Source: Hyphomicrobiaceae bacterium (GTDB taxonomy: Bacteria; Pseudomonadota; Alphaproteobacteria; Rhizobiales; Hyphomicrobiaceae). From it: a DNA stretch of 64,000 bases. The position numbers and the translations under genes were made by a program. Shown one piece after another: positions 27,577 to 37,795 of this stretch; position 1 is the first letter of the stretch; every line of letters begins with the position of its first letter. Location: contig JAEUMD010000011.1 in NCBI GenBank assembly GCA_016793635.1, positions 1 to 64,000 on the forward strand. The letters run 5' to 3'. The notes beneath the pieces were generated by a model that worked only from the letters and a program-made list of their open reading frames with translations, searched no databases and was not told the DNA's origin.

Positions 27577-27797
27577 CGTGAATGCTCATCTGGCTGCGAG
27601 TTTCGACGCTGGAAACGCTTGCGCCGCATGGTGGACCGGCATTCGCGTCTCGTCGATTTCGAACTCGCCACCGATTCGCGCCACCGCCAAGCGGAAATTC
27701 CGCGCCCTGTGAGTATCGGTCATGACATCGATCAGGTCGCAGCACTGACCGCCCGCGCTGTTCTAGGGTCCGCCCGACTCGAACTAGCTTCAGGGCC

Positions 27798-29318
27798 ATG
27801 GCACAGAACGCACTCCTTCCGACCGACAAGCTCCGCGCCGCAGCAAGCGCCGAGGAGCCGCTGACGTTTCGTCAGCCGCCCCACAACATCGACGCCGAGC
27901 AGGCGCTGCTCGGCGCCATCCTCGTCAACAACGAATCGCTCGACCGCGTCTCGCAGTTCCTGCGGCCCGAGCACTTCTTCGATCCGCTGCACGCGCAGAT
28001 CTACGAGACGGCGGGCAAGCTCATCCAGGTCGGCAAGCAGGCCAACCCGATCACGCTGCGTACCTATTTCGAGAACGCCGAGCCGATCGACGCGCACCTC
28101 ACCGTGCCGCAGTATCTCGGCCGCCTCGCCGCCAACGCGACGACCATCATCAACGCTCACGATTACGGCCGCACGATCTACGATCTCTCGATCCGCCGCC
28201 AGCTCATCGGCCTTGGCGAGGATGTGGTGAACACCGCGTTCGACAGCCCTGTCGATCATCCGCCCGAGATTCAGATCCAGGAGGCCGAATCACGCCTTTA
28301 CGGCCTCGCCGAGTCTGGCAAGTACGGCCAGGGATTCGTCACGTTCGGCACCGCACTCACCGCCGCGATCGATATGGCCGACAGCGCTTTCAAGCGTGCC
28401 GGTCATCTCTCCGGCATCTCGACCGGTCTCACCGATCTCGACAAGAAGATGGGCGGCTTGCAGAAGTCCGACCTCATCATCCTCGCCGGCCGCCCATCGA
28501 TGGGTAAGACGGCGCTCGTCACCAACATCGCCTACAACGTGGCGCGCAACTACCGCACGACGCCGCGCCCCGATGGAACGGACGAGGTGATCGACGGCGC
28601 GGTGGTCGGCTTCTTCTCGCTCGAAATGTCGTCGGAGCAGCTCGCCACCCGTATTCTTGCCGAGCAGGCGGAAATCGGCTCGGAGAAGATCCGTCGCGGC
28701 ATGATCGACGAACGCGAGTTCGGCAAGCTGGTGCAGGTCTCGCAGGAGATGAGCCGCATCCCGCTGTTCATCGACCAGACCGGCGGCCTCACCATCGCCC
28801 AGCTCGCCGCACGCGCGCGCAAGCTGAAGCGCCAGAAGGGCCTCGGGCTGCTCATCGTCGACTACCTCCAGCTCCTCGCCGGCTCGTCGAAATCGCAGTC
28901 CGCGGGGCGCGTGCAGGAAATCACCGAGATCACCACGGGCCTCAAGGCCCTCGCCAAGGAGCTCGAGGTGCCGATCATCGCGCTGTCGCAGTTGTCGCGC
29001 CAGGTCGAGCAGCGCGAGGACAAGCGTCCGCAGCTTTCGGACCTTCGCGAATCGGGCTCCATCGAGCAGGACGCCGACGTCGTCATGTTCGTCTTCCGCG
29101 AAGAGTATTACGTCGAGCGTCTGAAGCCTTCGGAGGGTGACCCGAAATTCCTGGAATGGCAGCAGAAGATGGTGCAGGTGGCGGGACGCGCCGAGGTCAT
29201 CATCGGCAAGCAGCGCCACGGTCCGGTCGGCACGGTGGACCTCGCCTTCGAGGCGCAGTACACCCGCTTCGGCAATCTCGCGAAGGACTACGTGCTGCCC
29301 GAGCGCATCAGTGACTGA
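27798..29318 (+). CDS. dnaB: Replicative DNA helicase DnaB
   Basis: A 506-residue hexameric helicase that unwinds DNA at the replication fork. The N-terminal DnaB domain starts with RQPPHNIDAEQALLGAIL. The RecA-like domain has Walker A GRPSMGKT (residues 231-238), Walker B LLIVDYLQLL, QLSRQVEQR and the DLRESGSIEQDADVV motif. The C-terminal KQRHGPVGTVDLAF is typical. No intein is present. The gene starts after the terminated rplI operon, so it must have its own promoter in 27577-27797. Confidence 0.97.
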   Translation: MAQNALLPTDKLRAAASAEEPLTFRQPPHNIDAEQALLGAILVNNESLDRVSQFLRPEHFFDPLHAQIYETAGKLIQVGKQANPITLRTYFENAEPIDAHLTVPQYLGRLAANATTIINAHDYGRTIYDLSIRRQLIGLGEDVVNTAFDSPVDHPPEIQIQEAESRLYGLAESGKYGQGFVTFGTALTAAIDMADSAFKRAGHLSGISTGLTDLDKKMGGLQKSDLIILAGRPSMGKTALVTNIAYNVARNYRTTPRPDGTDEVIDGAVVGFFSLEMSSEQLATRILAEQAEIGSEKIRRGMIDEREFGKLVQVSQEMSRIPLFIDQTGGLTIAQLAARARKLKRQKGLGLLIVDYLQLLAGSSKSQSAGRVQEITEITTGLKALAKELEVPIIALSQLSRQVEQREDKRPQLSDLRESGSIEQDADVVMFVFREEYYVERLKPSEGDPKFLEWQQKMVQVAGRAEVIIGKQRHGPVGTVDLAFEAQYTRFGNLAKDYVLPERISD

Positions 29319-29327
29319 GGGGCGGCA

Positions 29328-30557
29328 GTGGACGCGGCGCGGCGTCATGTTTCGATCGGCGCGCAAACCCGCCACGACCGGCAGGAGTTTTCTTTGATCG
29401 AGCCGAGGCTCTCAAACGCCAGCGAGGCGGCAGCGTCGATTCCTGCGAGCGCGACCGGCGTGCTTCGGGTTGATCTCGGCCGCATCGCGGAGAACTGGAA
29501 GGCGCTCGCGGCGCTCGTAGCACCGGCGCATTGCGCGGCGGTGGTGAAGGCTGACGCTTACGGACTTGGCGCCAGCCGCGTCATTCCCGCGCTTGCCGCC
29601 GCTGGATGCCGCACATTCTTCGTCGCAACACTTGCGGAGGCGTTGGCCGCGCGTGCGTTCGCCCCCGCCGCCGCCATTCTCGTTCTCGACGGTCTCGTTC
29701 CAGGCTCGGCGCCGGACATGCTGGAGAGCGGCGCCATACCGGTGCTGTCGAGTCTCCCCGAGGTTGAAGCCTGGGCAGCGCTCTCCGAACGTCGCGGACG
29801 GCGCAATCCATGTGCGCTCCATGTCGATACCGGGCTCAATCGCCTGGGGCTAAGCGCCCGCGACGTTCACACGCTCGCCGGCGATATGCATGTGCTCGGC
29901 TCGCTCGACGTGCGCCTCGTCATGAGCCATCTCGCCTGTGCCGACGACCCTGCGTCACCGAAGAATTCGCAGCAGCGCGAGGTCTTCGAAAGGCTCTTGC
30001 CGATGTTGCCAAGCGTGCCGGCGAGTCTCGCGGCATCGGACGGGCTGATGCTCGGGGCCGCGTTCCATTACGATCTGGTTCGCCCGGGTTATGCGCTCTA
30101 TGGCGGCCAGGCCTTCGGCGGCGGCAGGACACCCGTCGAAGCGGTGGTCGAGTTGCATATCAAGGTGCTCCAGGTCCGCGACGTCGCGCCGGGCCAGACC
30201 GTCGGCTACGCGGCGAGCTGGTCGCCGGCGCGCGCTTCACGCATCGCAGTCATCGCCGCGGGGTACGCCGACGGCCTGTTCCGCCACCTGAGCCGCGCCA
30301 GTGATGCGTCGGGACCCGCAGGCGCGGTCGCCATTCGGGGGCAGGTCGCGCCGATCGTCGGGCGGGTATCCATGGATCTCGTAACGGTCGATGTGACCGA
30401 TGTCGAAGGCGGCGTCGAACCGGGCGAGCTGGTCGAGGTGATAGGTCCGTCTTTACCGATCGAGGCGCTTGGCAGTGCGGCCGGAACCATCGGCTACGAG
30501 GTTCTGACGAGCCTCGGCCGCCGCTTCCATCGCCAATACGCCGGCGGAGGAAGCTGA
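29328..30557 (+). CDS. alr: Alanine racemase
   Basis: A PLP enzyme making D-alanine for peptidoglycan. The cofactor lysine lies in VVKADAYGLG (K74 from the GTG start), and the substrate-side features are HVDTGLNRLGL, MSHLACADD, RPGYALYGG and GRVSMDLVTVDVT. The frame opens at a GTG at 29328, 9 nt after dnaB. A TTG at 29394 after GGAG would remove 22 poorly conserved residues and is a real alternative. The 5' position behind dnaB and before radA is standard. Confidence 0.93.
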   Translation: MDAARRHVSIGAQTRHDRQEFSLIEPRLSNASEAAASIPASATGVLRVDLGRIAENWKALAALVAPAHCAAVVKADAYGLGASRVIPALAAAGCRTFFVATLAEALAARAFAPAAAILVLDGLVPGSAPDMLESGAIPVLSSLPEVEAWAALSERRGRRNPCALHVDTGLNRLGLSARDVHTLAGDMHVLGSLDVRLVMSHLACADDPASPKNSQQREVFERLLPMLPSVPASLAASDGLMLGAAFHYDLVRPGYALYGGQAFGGGRTPVEAVVELHIKVLQVRDVAPGQTVGYAASWSPARASRIAVIAAGYADGLFRHLSRASDASGPAGAVAIRGQVAPIVGRVSMDLVTVDVTDVEGGVEPGELVEVIGPSLPIEALGSAAGTIGYEVLTSLGRRFHRQYAGGGS

Positions 30558-30562
30558 CCGTT

Positions 30563-31933
30563 ATGGCCAAGCCCGCCAAGAACGCATTCGTCTGCCAGTC
30601 CTGCGGGGCTGTCGCGTCGCGCTGGGCGGGCAAGTGTCCGGGCTGCGGCGAATGGAACACGATGGTCGAGGAGGCGTCCGGCCCCCCACCACCCGGCACG
30701 GGGCTCGCCAAGGCTTCGTCCGGCCGCAAGCTGGCGCTCGAGACACTCGACGGCGTGAGCGCCGAGGCTCCACGCTTTTCGACCGGCCTTGCCGAGCTCG
30801 ACCGCGTCACGGGCGGCGGTGTCGTGCCCGGCTCCGCGCTCTTGATCGGCGGCGAGCCCGGCATCGGCAAATCGACTTTGCTCCTCCAGCTCGCCGCGGC
30901 CGTGGCCAATGCGGGCCGCCGCGCCCTGTATTTCTCGGGCGAGGAAGCCGCCGCCCAGGTGCGGCTCAGGGCCGAGCGGCTCGGCCTCACCGCAGCCCCG
31001 GTCGCGCTCGCCGCCGAGACGAACATCGCCAACATCCTCGCGACGCTCGGTGCGGAAAAGCGGGCCGATCTGGTCGTCGTCGATTCCATTCAGACGCTGT
31101 GGACCGACGCGCTCGACGCCGCGCCCGGCACAGTCAGCCAGGTGCGCGCGGCGACCCAATCTCTCATCCGCTTCGCCAAATCGCATGGTGCTGCGCTGTT
31201 GCTGGTCGGCCATGTCACGAAGGACGGCCAGATCGCCGGCCCGAAGCTGATCGAGCACATGGTCGATACGGTGCTCTATTTCGAAGGTGACCGCGGCCAC
31301 CCGTTCCGCATCCTGCGCTCGGTGAAGAACCGATTCGGAGCGACCGACGAGATCGGCGTGTTCGAGATGGCGGGGGCTGGCCTACGCGAAGTGCAGAACC
31401 CTTCGGAACTGTTCCTCGGCGATCGCGATGCCGCGAGCCCGGGTGCCGCCGTATTCGCCGGCATGGAGGGGACACGGCCGATCCTCGTCGAGATTCAAGC
31501 GCTGGTCGCGCCCTCCCCGCTCGGCACGCCGCGGCGAGCCGTGGTTGGCTGGGATGCGAGCAGGCTCGCCATGCTGCTGGCCGTGCTCGAAGCACGATGC
31601 GGTGTCTCGTTCGCCCAGGCCGACGTCTATCTCAATGTCGCGGGCGGACTGCGCATTCAGGAGCCCGCCGCCGATCTCGCGGCCGCCGCCGCCCTGCTGT
31701 CGTCATTTTCCGGTGTTGCGCTGGCGCCGGATCATGTCTACTTCGGAGAAATATCTCTCTCCGGGGCGGTGCGTGCGGCAACCCACATGACAACCCGGCT
31801 GAAAGAGGCGCAGAAGCTCGGATTCAGGAAAGCAGTGCTCCCGGCCGCCGGTGAAATAGACGCCGGCGCCGTTACGCTTGCGACCCGGAGGATCGAGCAT
31901 CTGAAGGCGCTGGCGGAGGAGCTGGCATCGTGA
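30563..31933 (+). CDS. radA: DNA repair protein RadA
   Basis: A 456-residue branch-migration ATPase of recombination repair. The zinc finger uses C11, C14, C25 and C28. The RecA-like core has Walker A GGEPGIGKS (residues 96-104), and the RadA-specific KNRFG motif is present in SVKNRFGATDEIGVF. The C-terminal Lon-protease-like domain has DVYLNVAGGLRIQEPAADLA. Length is normal. It follows alr after 5 nt with a GGAGGAAG site overlapping the alr end. Confidence 0.96.
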   Translation: MAKPAKNAFVCQSCGAVASRWAGKCPGCGEWNTMVEEASGPPPPGTGLAKASSGRKLALETLDGVSAEAPRFSTGLAELDRVTGGGVVPGSALLIGGEPGIGKSTLLLQLAAAVANAGRRALYFSGEEAAAQVRLRAERLGLTAAPVALAAETNIANILATLGAEKRADLVVVDSIQTLWTDALDAAPGTVSQVRAATQSLIRFAKSHGAALLLVGHVTKDGQIAGPKLIEHMVDTVLYFEGDRGHPFRILRSVKNRFGATDEIGVFEMAGAGLREVQNPSELFLGDRDAASPGAAVFAGMEGTRPILVEIQALVAPSPLGTPRRAVVGWDASRLAMLLAVLEARCGVSFAQADVYLNVAGGLRIQEPAADLAAAAALLSSFSGVALAPDHVYFGEISLSGAVRAATHMTTRLKEAQKLGFRKAVLPAAGEIDAGAVTLATRRIEHLKALAEELAS

Positions 31934-32030
31934 GCTTCGAGCAGCAGCGAAATAGATTACACTGCGACGCGGGGGCGATGCCCGCGGCGCGAGAACGATT
32001 GCCGATGCCTGAGAAACAGGAGCCTTACCG

Positions 32031-32636
32031 ATGATCGGGCCGCTCAGCTACCTCGACGCCGCGTTGCTGGCGATATGCTTCATATCCGGCCTGCTCGCGA
32101 TGTATCGCGGCCTGACGCGGGAACTGCTGTCGATCCTCTCCTGGGTGGTCGCGGCCGCGGCGACCCTTTACTTCGTCCTCAACTATAAGAGTTTCGCCGC
32201 CGACATGGCCACCCAGATGGGCACGCAGGTCGCCATCGCGCAGATCGCCGTGGGCGCCGTCATCTTCCTCATCGTGCTCATCGTCGTCCACCTCATCACT
32301 GGCCGCATCTCCGACTCCGTGCTCGACAGCCGGGTCGGCATGATCGACCGCGTTCTCGGATTTTTGTTCGGCGTCGCAAGGGGTTTCATTCTGATCGTCA
32401 TCCCCTACATGTTGTACGAGGCGTTCATCGTCGACCCGAAGAACCCGAACAGCGAGTGGGCCTGGGTGAGCAAGTCACAGTCGCTGCCCGTGATCCGATC
32501 GACCGGAAACTCCATACGTTCCATCCTGATGCAGCACATGCCATCGTCGCTGACCACGCCGCCGAGCGCGCCGCCGACGGGCGAGCAGCAGGGGCTGAGG
32601 ATCGACCAGGGCTCGCGACGGACGCTCGAATCGTGA
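32031..32636 (+). CDS. cvpA: CvpA family membrane protein
   Basis: A 201-residue protein with about four membrane segments in the first 130 residues, then a soluble tail rich in Pro and Ser. The family signature begins LSYLDAALLAICFISGLLAMYRGLTRELLS. CvpA proteins are placed beside purF in many bacteria and have been linked to envelope stress tolerance and colicin V export; the molecular role is unsettled. A CAGGAG site precedes the ATG. Confidence 0.88.
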   Translation: MIGPLSYLDAALLAICFISGLLAMYRGLTRELLSILSWVVAAAATLYFVLNYKSFAADMATQMGTQVAIAQIAVGAVIFLIVLIVVHLITGRISDSVLDSRVGMIDRVLGFLFGVARGFILIVIPYMLYEAFIVDPKNPNSEWAWVSKSQSLPVIRSTGNSIRSILMQHMPSSLTTPPSAPPTGEQQGLRIDQGSRRTLES

Positions 32637-32795
32637 GGATGGGACAAAACTGGCACTGGTGTGCCAGCTCGCTTATCATATATGTGTCACGTTCTATCGG
32701 GGGTGGCTCGTGCAGCCGGCCCTTTTCGCGGTCGCCGCACCGGCAATAGCCGGGTTTGAGGCGACCGCCCGCGTTGCGATGTGGAGGAGGCCGCC

Positions 32796-34325
32796 ATGGC
32801 GCAAGGGTGTGACAAGGAACCGGTTCAGCCTGCCGCCACGGCAGCCGTGACACCGGCAACGTTCGATCCAGGGTTCTCCCGTTGCGGCGATGATAGACTC
32901 CGCGAGGAATGCGGGGTCTTCGGCATTTTTGGGCACCCCGATGCCTCGGCCCTGACCGCCCTCGGTTTGCACGCGCTCCAGCACCGGGGGCAGGAGGCAG
33001 CCGGTATAGTCTCCTACGATGGCCAGCAGTTCCATCAGGAGCGGCGCATGGGCCTCGTGGGAGATAGCTTCAACAACGCCACTGTCATCGGCCGTCTCAA
33101 AGGCAACATGGCCGTCGGCCACAACCGCTATTCGACCACCGGCGACACCATCCTGCGCAACGTGCAGCCGCTGTTCGCCGACCTCAACACAGGCGGCTTC
33201 GCCGTCGCTCACAACGGCAACCTGACGAACGCTCTGGCCATCCGCCGCGAGCTGATCCAGGCGGGCGCCATCTGCCAGTCGACGTCCGACACCGAGGTGA
33301 TCCTTCACCTTGTCGCACGCTCGCAGAAGGCCCGCATCGTCGAGCGCTTCATCGATGCGATCCGTCAGGTCGAGGGCGGCTATGCCTTCGTCTGCCTGAC
33401 CAAGGATGTGATGATCGCCGCACGCGATCCGATCGGCATCCGCCCGCTGGTGCTCGGCCGCCTCGGTGGTGCCTACGTGTTCGCGTCGGAGACCTGCGCG
33501 CTCGACATGGTGGGCGCCGAATTCGTGCGCGAGGTGGAGAACGGTGAGGTCATCGTCGTCACCGCCGCCGGCATCGAGAGCCATCGCCCCTTCCCGATGC
33601 GCCACGCACGGCCTTGCATCTTCGAGTACATCTACTTTGCCCGCCCCGACAGCGTCATCGGCGGCAAGAGCGTCTATGGCATCCGCAAGCAGATGGGTGT
33701 CGAACTGGCGCGCGAGTCGCCGGCCGAGGTCGATGTCGTCGTGCCGATCCCGGATTCGGGTGTGCCGGCGGCGATCGGCTACGCCAGCCAGTCGGGCGTC
33801 CCGTTCGAGCTCGGCATCATCCGAAACCATTACGTCGGGCGCACCTTTATCGAGCCGGAGCAGCGCATTCGCGCCCTCGGCGTCAAGCTCAAACACTCCG
33901 CCAACCGGCATGTAATCGCCGGCAAGCGCATCATTCTCATCGACGACAGCGTCGTGCGCGGCACCACGTCGAAGAAGATCGTGCAGCTGATGTACGATGC
34001 GGGTGCGAAGGAAGTGCACATGCGCATCGCTTCGCCGCCGATCACCCACCCCGACTTCTACGGCATAGACACGCCGGACAAGAAGGATCTGCTGGCCGCG
34101 AACTTCGATCTCGAGGGTATGCGCCAGTTCATGGGCGCAACGACGCTGGCGTTTCTCTCCGTCGACGGCATCTATCGTGCCGTCGGCTACGATCAGCGCG
34201 ACCACCGGGCGCCGCAATTCACCGACCATTGCTTCACTGGCACCTATCCCACCCGGCTCGTCGACCAGTCGGGCGAGAAGGCGTGCAACACGCGCCAGCT
34301 TTCCATGCTCGCCGAGGTGAGCTGA
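32796..34325 (+). CDS. purF: Amidophosphoribosyltransferase
   Basis: A 509-residue enzyme of the first committed step of purine synthesis (PRPP and glutamine to phosphoribosylamine). The Ntn nucleophile is C39 in EECGVFGIFG, so a 38-residue propeptide must be removed. The glutaminase domain has HRGQEAAGIV and GHNRYSTTG. The PRTase domain has the PRPP loop ILIDDSVVRGTTS. The ATG at 32796 is preceded by GGAGGAGG at 5 nt; the in-frame GTG at 32781 lies before that site and is rejected. Confidence 0.96.
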   Translation: MAQGCDKEPVQPAATAAVTPATFDPGFSRCGDDRLREECGVFGIFGHPDASALTALGLHALQHRGQEAAGIVSYDGQQFHQERRMGLVGDSFNNATVIGRLKGNMAVGHNRYSTTGDTILRNVQPLFADLNTGGFAVAHNGNLTNALAIRRELIQAGAICQSTSDTEVILHLVARSQKARIVERFIDAIRQVEGGYAFVCLTKDVMIAARDPIGIRPLVLGRLGGAYVFASETCALDMVGAEFVREVENGEVIVVTAAGIESHRPFPMRHARPCIFEYIYFARPDSVIGGKSVYGIRKQMGVELARESPAEVDVVVPIPDSGVPAAIGYASQSGVPFELGIIRNHYVGRTFIEPEQRIRALGVKLKHSANRHVIAGKRIILIDDSVVRGTTSKKIVQLMYDAGAKEVHMRIASPPITHPDFYGIDTPDKKDLLAANFDLEGMRQFMGATTLAFLSVDGIYRAVGYDQRDHRAPQFTDHCFTGTYPTRLVDQSGEKACNTRQLSMLAEVS

Positions 34326-34396
34326 GCGCACCCGCGTTGCCGCGGCGTGCACCGTTGCGCGGCTCCGCTTGTGCTGCAGGGTGACGATCAACATGA

Positions 34397-34429
34397 AGCC
34401 CCGCCTCCTCATCGGAGACGGGGCTTTTT
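34397..34429 (+). terminator. Rho-independent terminator after purF
   Basis: AGCCCCG-C-CTCC pairs with GGAG-A-CGGGGCT (one internal mismatch) around a 5-nt loop, ending in a run of five T. It lies about 70 nt after the purF stop, between purF and the convergent pepA. Confidence 0.9.
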
Positions 34430-34457
34430 CATGAGCCGATGGATCGGCGCTTCCCGC

Positions 34458-36032
34458 CTACTTTTCGTAGTTGTCGGCGACCATGCGGTCGAGCAGCGCC
34501 ACACCCCAGCCCGAGCCCCAGCTCTGGTTGATCTCGTTACGCGTCGCGTCCATCGCGGTACCGGCGACGTCGAGGTGCGCCCACGGCGTATCCTTGACAA
34601 AGCGCTGGATGAAGGATGCCGCCGTGCACGCGCCAGCCCAGCGCCCGCCGATGTTCTTCATGTCGGCGTTCTTCGAGTCGATGAGCTTGTCGTAAGCTTT
34701 GTCGAGCGGCATCCGCCAGACCTTCTCGCCGCTGGCCGCTGAAGCGGCGTTGATCTCGGCGACGAGCGCGTCGTCGTTGGAGTAGAGGCCGGCGTACTCC
34801 TTGCCGAGCGCTACCATGATTGCACCGGTGAGAGTTGCGAGATCGATGACGAATCGCGGCTTGAAGCGCTCGATGGCATAGGAGATGACGTCGGCGAGCA
34901 CGAGACGGCCCTCCGCGTCGGTGTTGAGGATTTCGATGGTCTGACCCGAATAGGATTCGACGATGTCGCCCGGGCGGGTCGCTGTTCCAGACGGCATGTT
35001 CTCGACGAGGCCAATGAGACCGACGGCGTTGACGTTGGCCTTGCGCGCGGCGAGCGCGTGCATGAGGCCGGTGACGCAGGCGGCGCCGCCCATGTCGCCC
35101 TTCATGTCCTCCATGCCCTGGGCGGGCTTCATCGAGATGCCGCCCGTGTCGAACACGACGCCCTTGCCGACGAAGCAAAGTGGCTTCGCCGCCTTCTTCG
35201 ACTTCGAGCCGTTCCACGACATCACCGCCACACGGGCGGGGCGCTCGCTGCCTTGCGCGACGGCGAGCAGCGCGCCCATGCCGAGCTTCTTCAGCTCCTT
35301 CTCGTCGAGAATTTCAACCTCGACGCCGACCTTCTCGAGCTTCTTCGCCTCGGCGGCGAACTCGACCGGGCCGAGCGCGTTGGCTGGCTCGTTGACGAGG
35401 TCACGGGCGATGATGATGCCCTCGGCGAGAGCCCTGAGACGCTGGAATGCGGCCTTGGCCTTGTCGGGATGGCGGGCATGGACGACGAGCTTCTGCAGAC
35501 CCTCGACGCGAGCTGCGACCTTCTTCAAGACGGCGGTCGTTTCACCCTTCTCGAACTCGCGGCTGATCCCGTCCGCCTCGTCCTTGCGCGTCAGGTACTT
35601 ACGGAACGTGTAGTGGCGTAGGAGGGCACCGAAGGCCATCTGCGCGGCGATCGCATCGGCTCCGATCTCGCCGTCACCGGGCTCAACATCGACGACGAGG
35701 CTCGCCGAATCCGCCTTGCGATGTGCGATCTGGCCCATGGCGTAGCCACCGAGCAGTGCCCAGTCGTGCTCCTTCGTATCCGAGGCGGTGCCGACACCGA
35801 CCAGCAGCAGGCGCTTGTGCGGCAGGCCTGCCGGCGCCAGGATCTCGATCGAATGGCGCGCCTTGCCCTTGAATTCGACGGCTTCAGCCGCCTTGGCGAG
35901 ACCGCCGCCCGCCTTCTCGTCCATGTCCCGGGCCACTGGGCCGAATGCCAGATTGTTGGCCGCCAGCAGGGCGGTCACCGCCTCGGTCTTCTTTTCGAGC
36001 GTTGCAAACGTGATTTCGAGACGATCGGTCAT
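34458..36032 (-). CDS. pepA: Leucyl aminopeptidase
   Basis: A 524-residue M17 family aminopeptidase releasing N-terminal residues from peptides, usually a hexamer with two metals. The C-terminal catalytic domain has [30 protein letters not shown] and the signature [12 protein letters not shown]; the Lys, Asp and Glu metal ligands are present. The N-terminal macrodomain-like region covers about residues 1-170. PepA of enterobacteria also acts as an accessory factor in Xer recombination; nothing here shows that role. Confidence 0.95.
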   Translation of the reverse strand: MTDRLEITFATLEKKTEAVTALLAANNLAFGPVARDMDEKAGGGLAKAAEAVEFKGKARHSIEILAPAGLPHKRLLLVGVGTASDTKEHDWALLGGYAMGQIAHRKADSASLVVDVEPGDGEIGADAIAAQMAFGALLRHYTFRKYLTRKDEADGISREFEKGETTAVLKKVAARVEGLQKLVVHARHPDKAKAAFQRLRALAEGIIIARDLVNEPANALGPVEFAAEAKKLEKVGVEVEILDEKELKKLGMGALLAVAQGSERPARVAVMSWNGSKSKKAAKPLCFVGKGVVFDTGGISMKPAQGMEDMKGDMGGAACVTGLMHALAARKANVNAVGLIGLVENMPSGTATRPGDIVESYSGQTIEILNTDAEGRLVLADVISYAIERFKPRFVIDLATLTGAIMVALGKEYAGLYSNDDALVAEINAASAASGEKVWRMPLDKAYDKLIDSKNADMKNIGGRWAGACTAASFIQRFVKDTPWAHLDVAGTAMDATRNEINQSWGSGWGVALLDRMVADNYEK

Positions 36033-36592
36033 GAGAGTTCGGGGCTCCTGAGTGCCTGTTGAGGCTTGCGGGATTCTTTCGGCGCGGGCGCTCGCGAGTG
36101 CGGGCCGCGTGAATGTCGGTCGGCGAGCTTGCAGGCGGGCTTGCTCGGGGTGCCGGCGGGGTTCTCATCAAGCCCGGCTTTGAGCCGTCGCGGCCAATCA
36201 ACTTGACGAGAGGTGGCACGGCGCGATGGAAACGCCCGTCCGCCGCAAGGGCACTTGCGGCTGGTCCGACGCACCGGCGCGCGGCCAGCCCGACATTATC
36301 GCCCGTTTTCCAAAGTGCAAGCTCCGCCGCCCCGGTCGGCGGGCGCCGCGAGCCGACCGGCGGTGTGGTCCGGGCCGCATGTGAGGTGGTGGCGGACAGC
36401 CCCCTCCGCCCGTCGCGCAACAGGACGCTCGACGGAACGCTCATTGACCTCCAGCGCGGGTGCTGATTTACCATCCAACCGCTCGGCGGAGCGGCCGAAT
36501 TTCCGCCACCGTGCTATGGAACCCCGAATGGGGACTGGGCTGCGATTCCGCTGGCGCGCAGGGCGCGTCAGCGTGTGCCCGGACGGGGGCTG
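36033..36592. promoter_or_regulatory. Divergent intergenic region pepA / lptF
   Basis: A 560-nt stretch between two divergently transcribed genes, so it must hold the promoters of pepA and of the lptF operon. I found no convincing gene, tRNA or strong repeat in it. Open frames across it are GC-rich artefacts without recognisable protein features. Confidence 0.5.
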
Positions 36593-37795
36593 ATGACACT
36601 CTTCGGGCGCTACATCTTCCGGCAGGCTGGCGGCGCGCTATCGCTGATCCTGATGTCGCTCGGCGGCATCGTCTGGATCGCACTTGCGCTGAAACAGCTC
36701 AACGTCGTCACGACGCAGGGCCAGGACGTATTCACCCTGCTCAAGATGACGACACTGGCGCTGCCGAACCTGCTCGCCATCATCGCTCCGTTCGCTCTTC
36801 TCATCGCCACCCTGCACACCTTGAACAGACTCGCTGGCGACAGCGAGTTGATCGTGATGACCGCCGCCGGAGGTCCGGTGTGGGTGGTTGCGCGGCCCTT
36901 CTTGGTTCTGGCGGCGATCGTCTCGGTGGCGGTCGCGATCGTCAATCACGTCGCCCAGCCTTGGAGCCTTCAGCAGCTCAAGGCGTACATCGTGCAGGCG
37001 CGGACCGACCTTCTCCAGCAGGTCATCCAGCCGGGGCGTTTTTCCAGCCCCGAGCCGAACCTCACGTTCCACATCCGCGAACGGTCCAACGCCGGCGAGC
37101 TGTTCGGGTTGCTGATCCACGACAACCGCACCCCGAACGAGTCACGGTCCTATCTGGCGGACAGCGCACTGATCACGAAGCAGGACCAATCCGCCTACCT
37201 CATCATGACGACGGGCCACATCCTGCGCCGTCGCGGAAAGGACGAGGCGCCACAGGTCGTCGTCTTCGACAAGTACGTCGTCGACCTCGACGGCTTCGAC
37301 AAGAAGGTCGCCGGTCCGACGAACCTGAAACCGCGCGAGCGCTTTTTCGACGAGCTGGTTTGGCCGCAGGACGCACCGAAGGAACTCGCGCGGATCAAGG
37401 GACAACTCCGTTCCGAGTTGCACGAGCGATTCTCCAATCCGCTCTATCCATTCGCTTTCGTTCTCATCGCCCTGGCCGCGGCGGGGCAGGCCCAGAGCAC
37501 GCGCCAGAACCGCAACGAGCGTCTCGTGATGGCATTCTTGCTCGCGGTCGGGCTCAGAATTGGCAGCTTCGCGGTCAACAATCTCGTGACGCTGAAGGCC
37601 GGGTTCGTGCCGCTGCTCTACGGCGTGCCGTTCGGCGCCATGGCCATATCGGTGTGGCTGATGATGCGGGGCGCGCGACCGCACCGGAGCTATTCACTGG
37701 TGGAGGCGGTGCAGGACCGCCTGGCGCCACTCCTGGCACGTCTTCCCGGCCTGGCGCGCCGTCGCGCCGCCTCAGGTGGGGGCGGCATGCGATGA
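36593..37795 (+). CDS. lptF: LPS export ABC transporter permease LptF
   Basis: A 400-residue inner-membrane permease of the LptB2FGC complex that extracts lipopolysaccharide from the inner membrane. Six membrane segments are arranged three at the N-terminus (about residues 10-115), then a periplasmic beta-jellyroll (about 130-270), then three at the C-terminus. LFGRYIFRQ at the start and the RFSNPLYPFAFVLIALA helix are typical. The ATG at 36593 follows GGACGGGGGC. The stop overlaps lptG by ATGA. Confidence 0.93.
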   Translation: MTLFGRYIFRQAGGALSLILMSLGGIVWIALALKQLNVVTTQGQDVFTLLKMTTLALPNLLAIIAPFALLIATLHTLNRLAGDSELIVMTAAGGPVWVVARPFLVLAAIVSVAVAIVNHVAQPWSLQQLKAYIVQARTDLLQQVIQPGRFSSPEPNLTFHIRERSNAGELFGLLIHDNRTPNESRSYLADSALITKQDQSAYLIMTTGHILRRRGKDEAPQVVVFDKYVVDLDGFDKKVAGPTNLKPRERFFDELVWPQDAPKELARIKGQLRSELHERFSNPLYPFAFVLIALAAAGQAQSTRQNRNERLVMAFLLAVGLRIGSFAVNNLVTLKAGFVPLLYGVPFGAMAISVWLMMRGARPHRSYSLVEAVQDRLAPLLARLPGLARRRAASGGGGMR

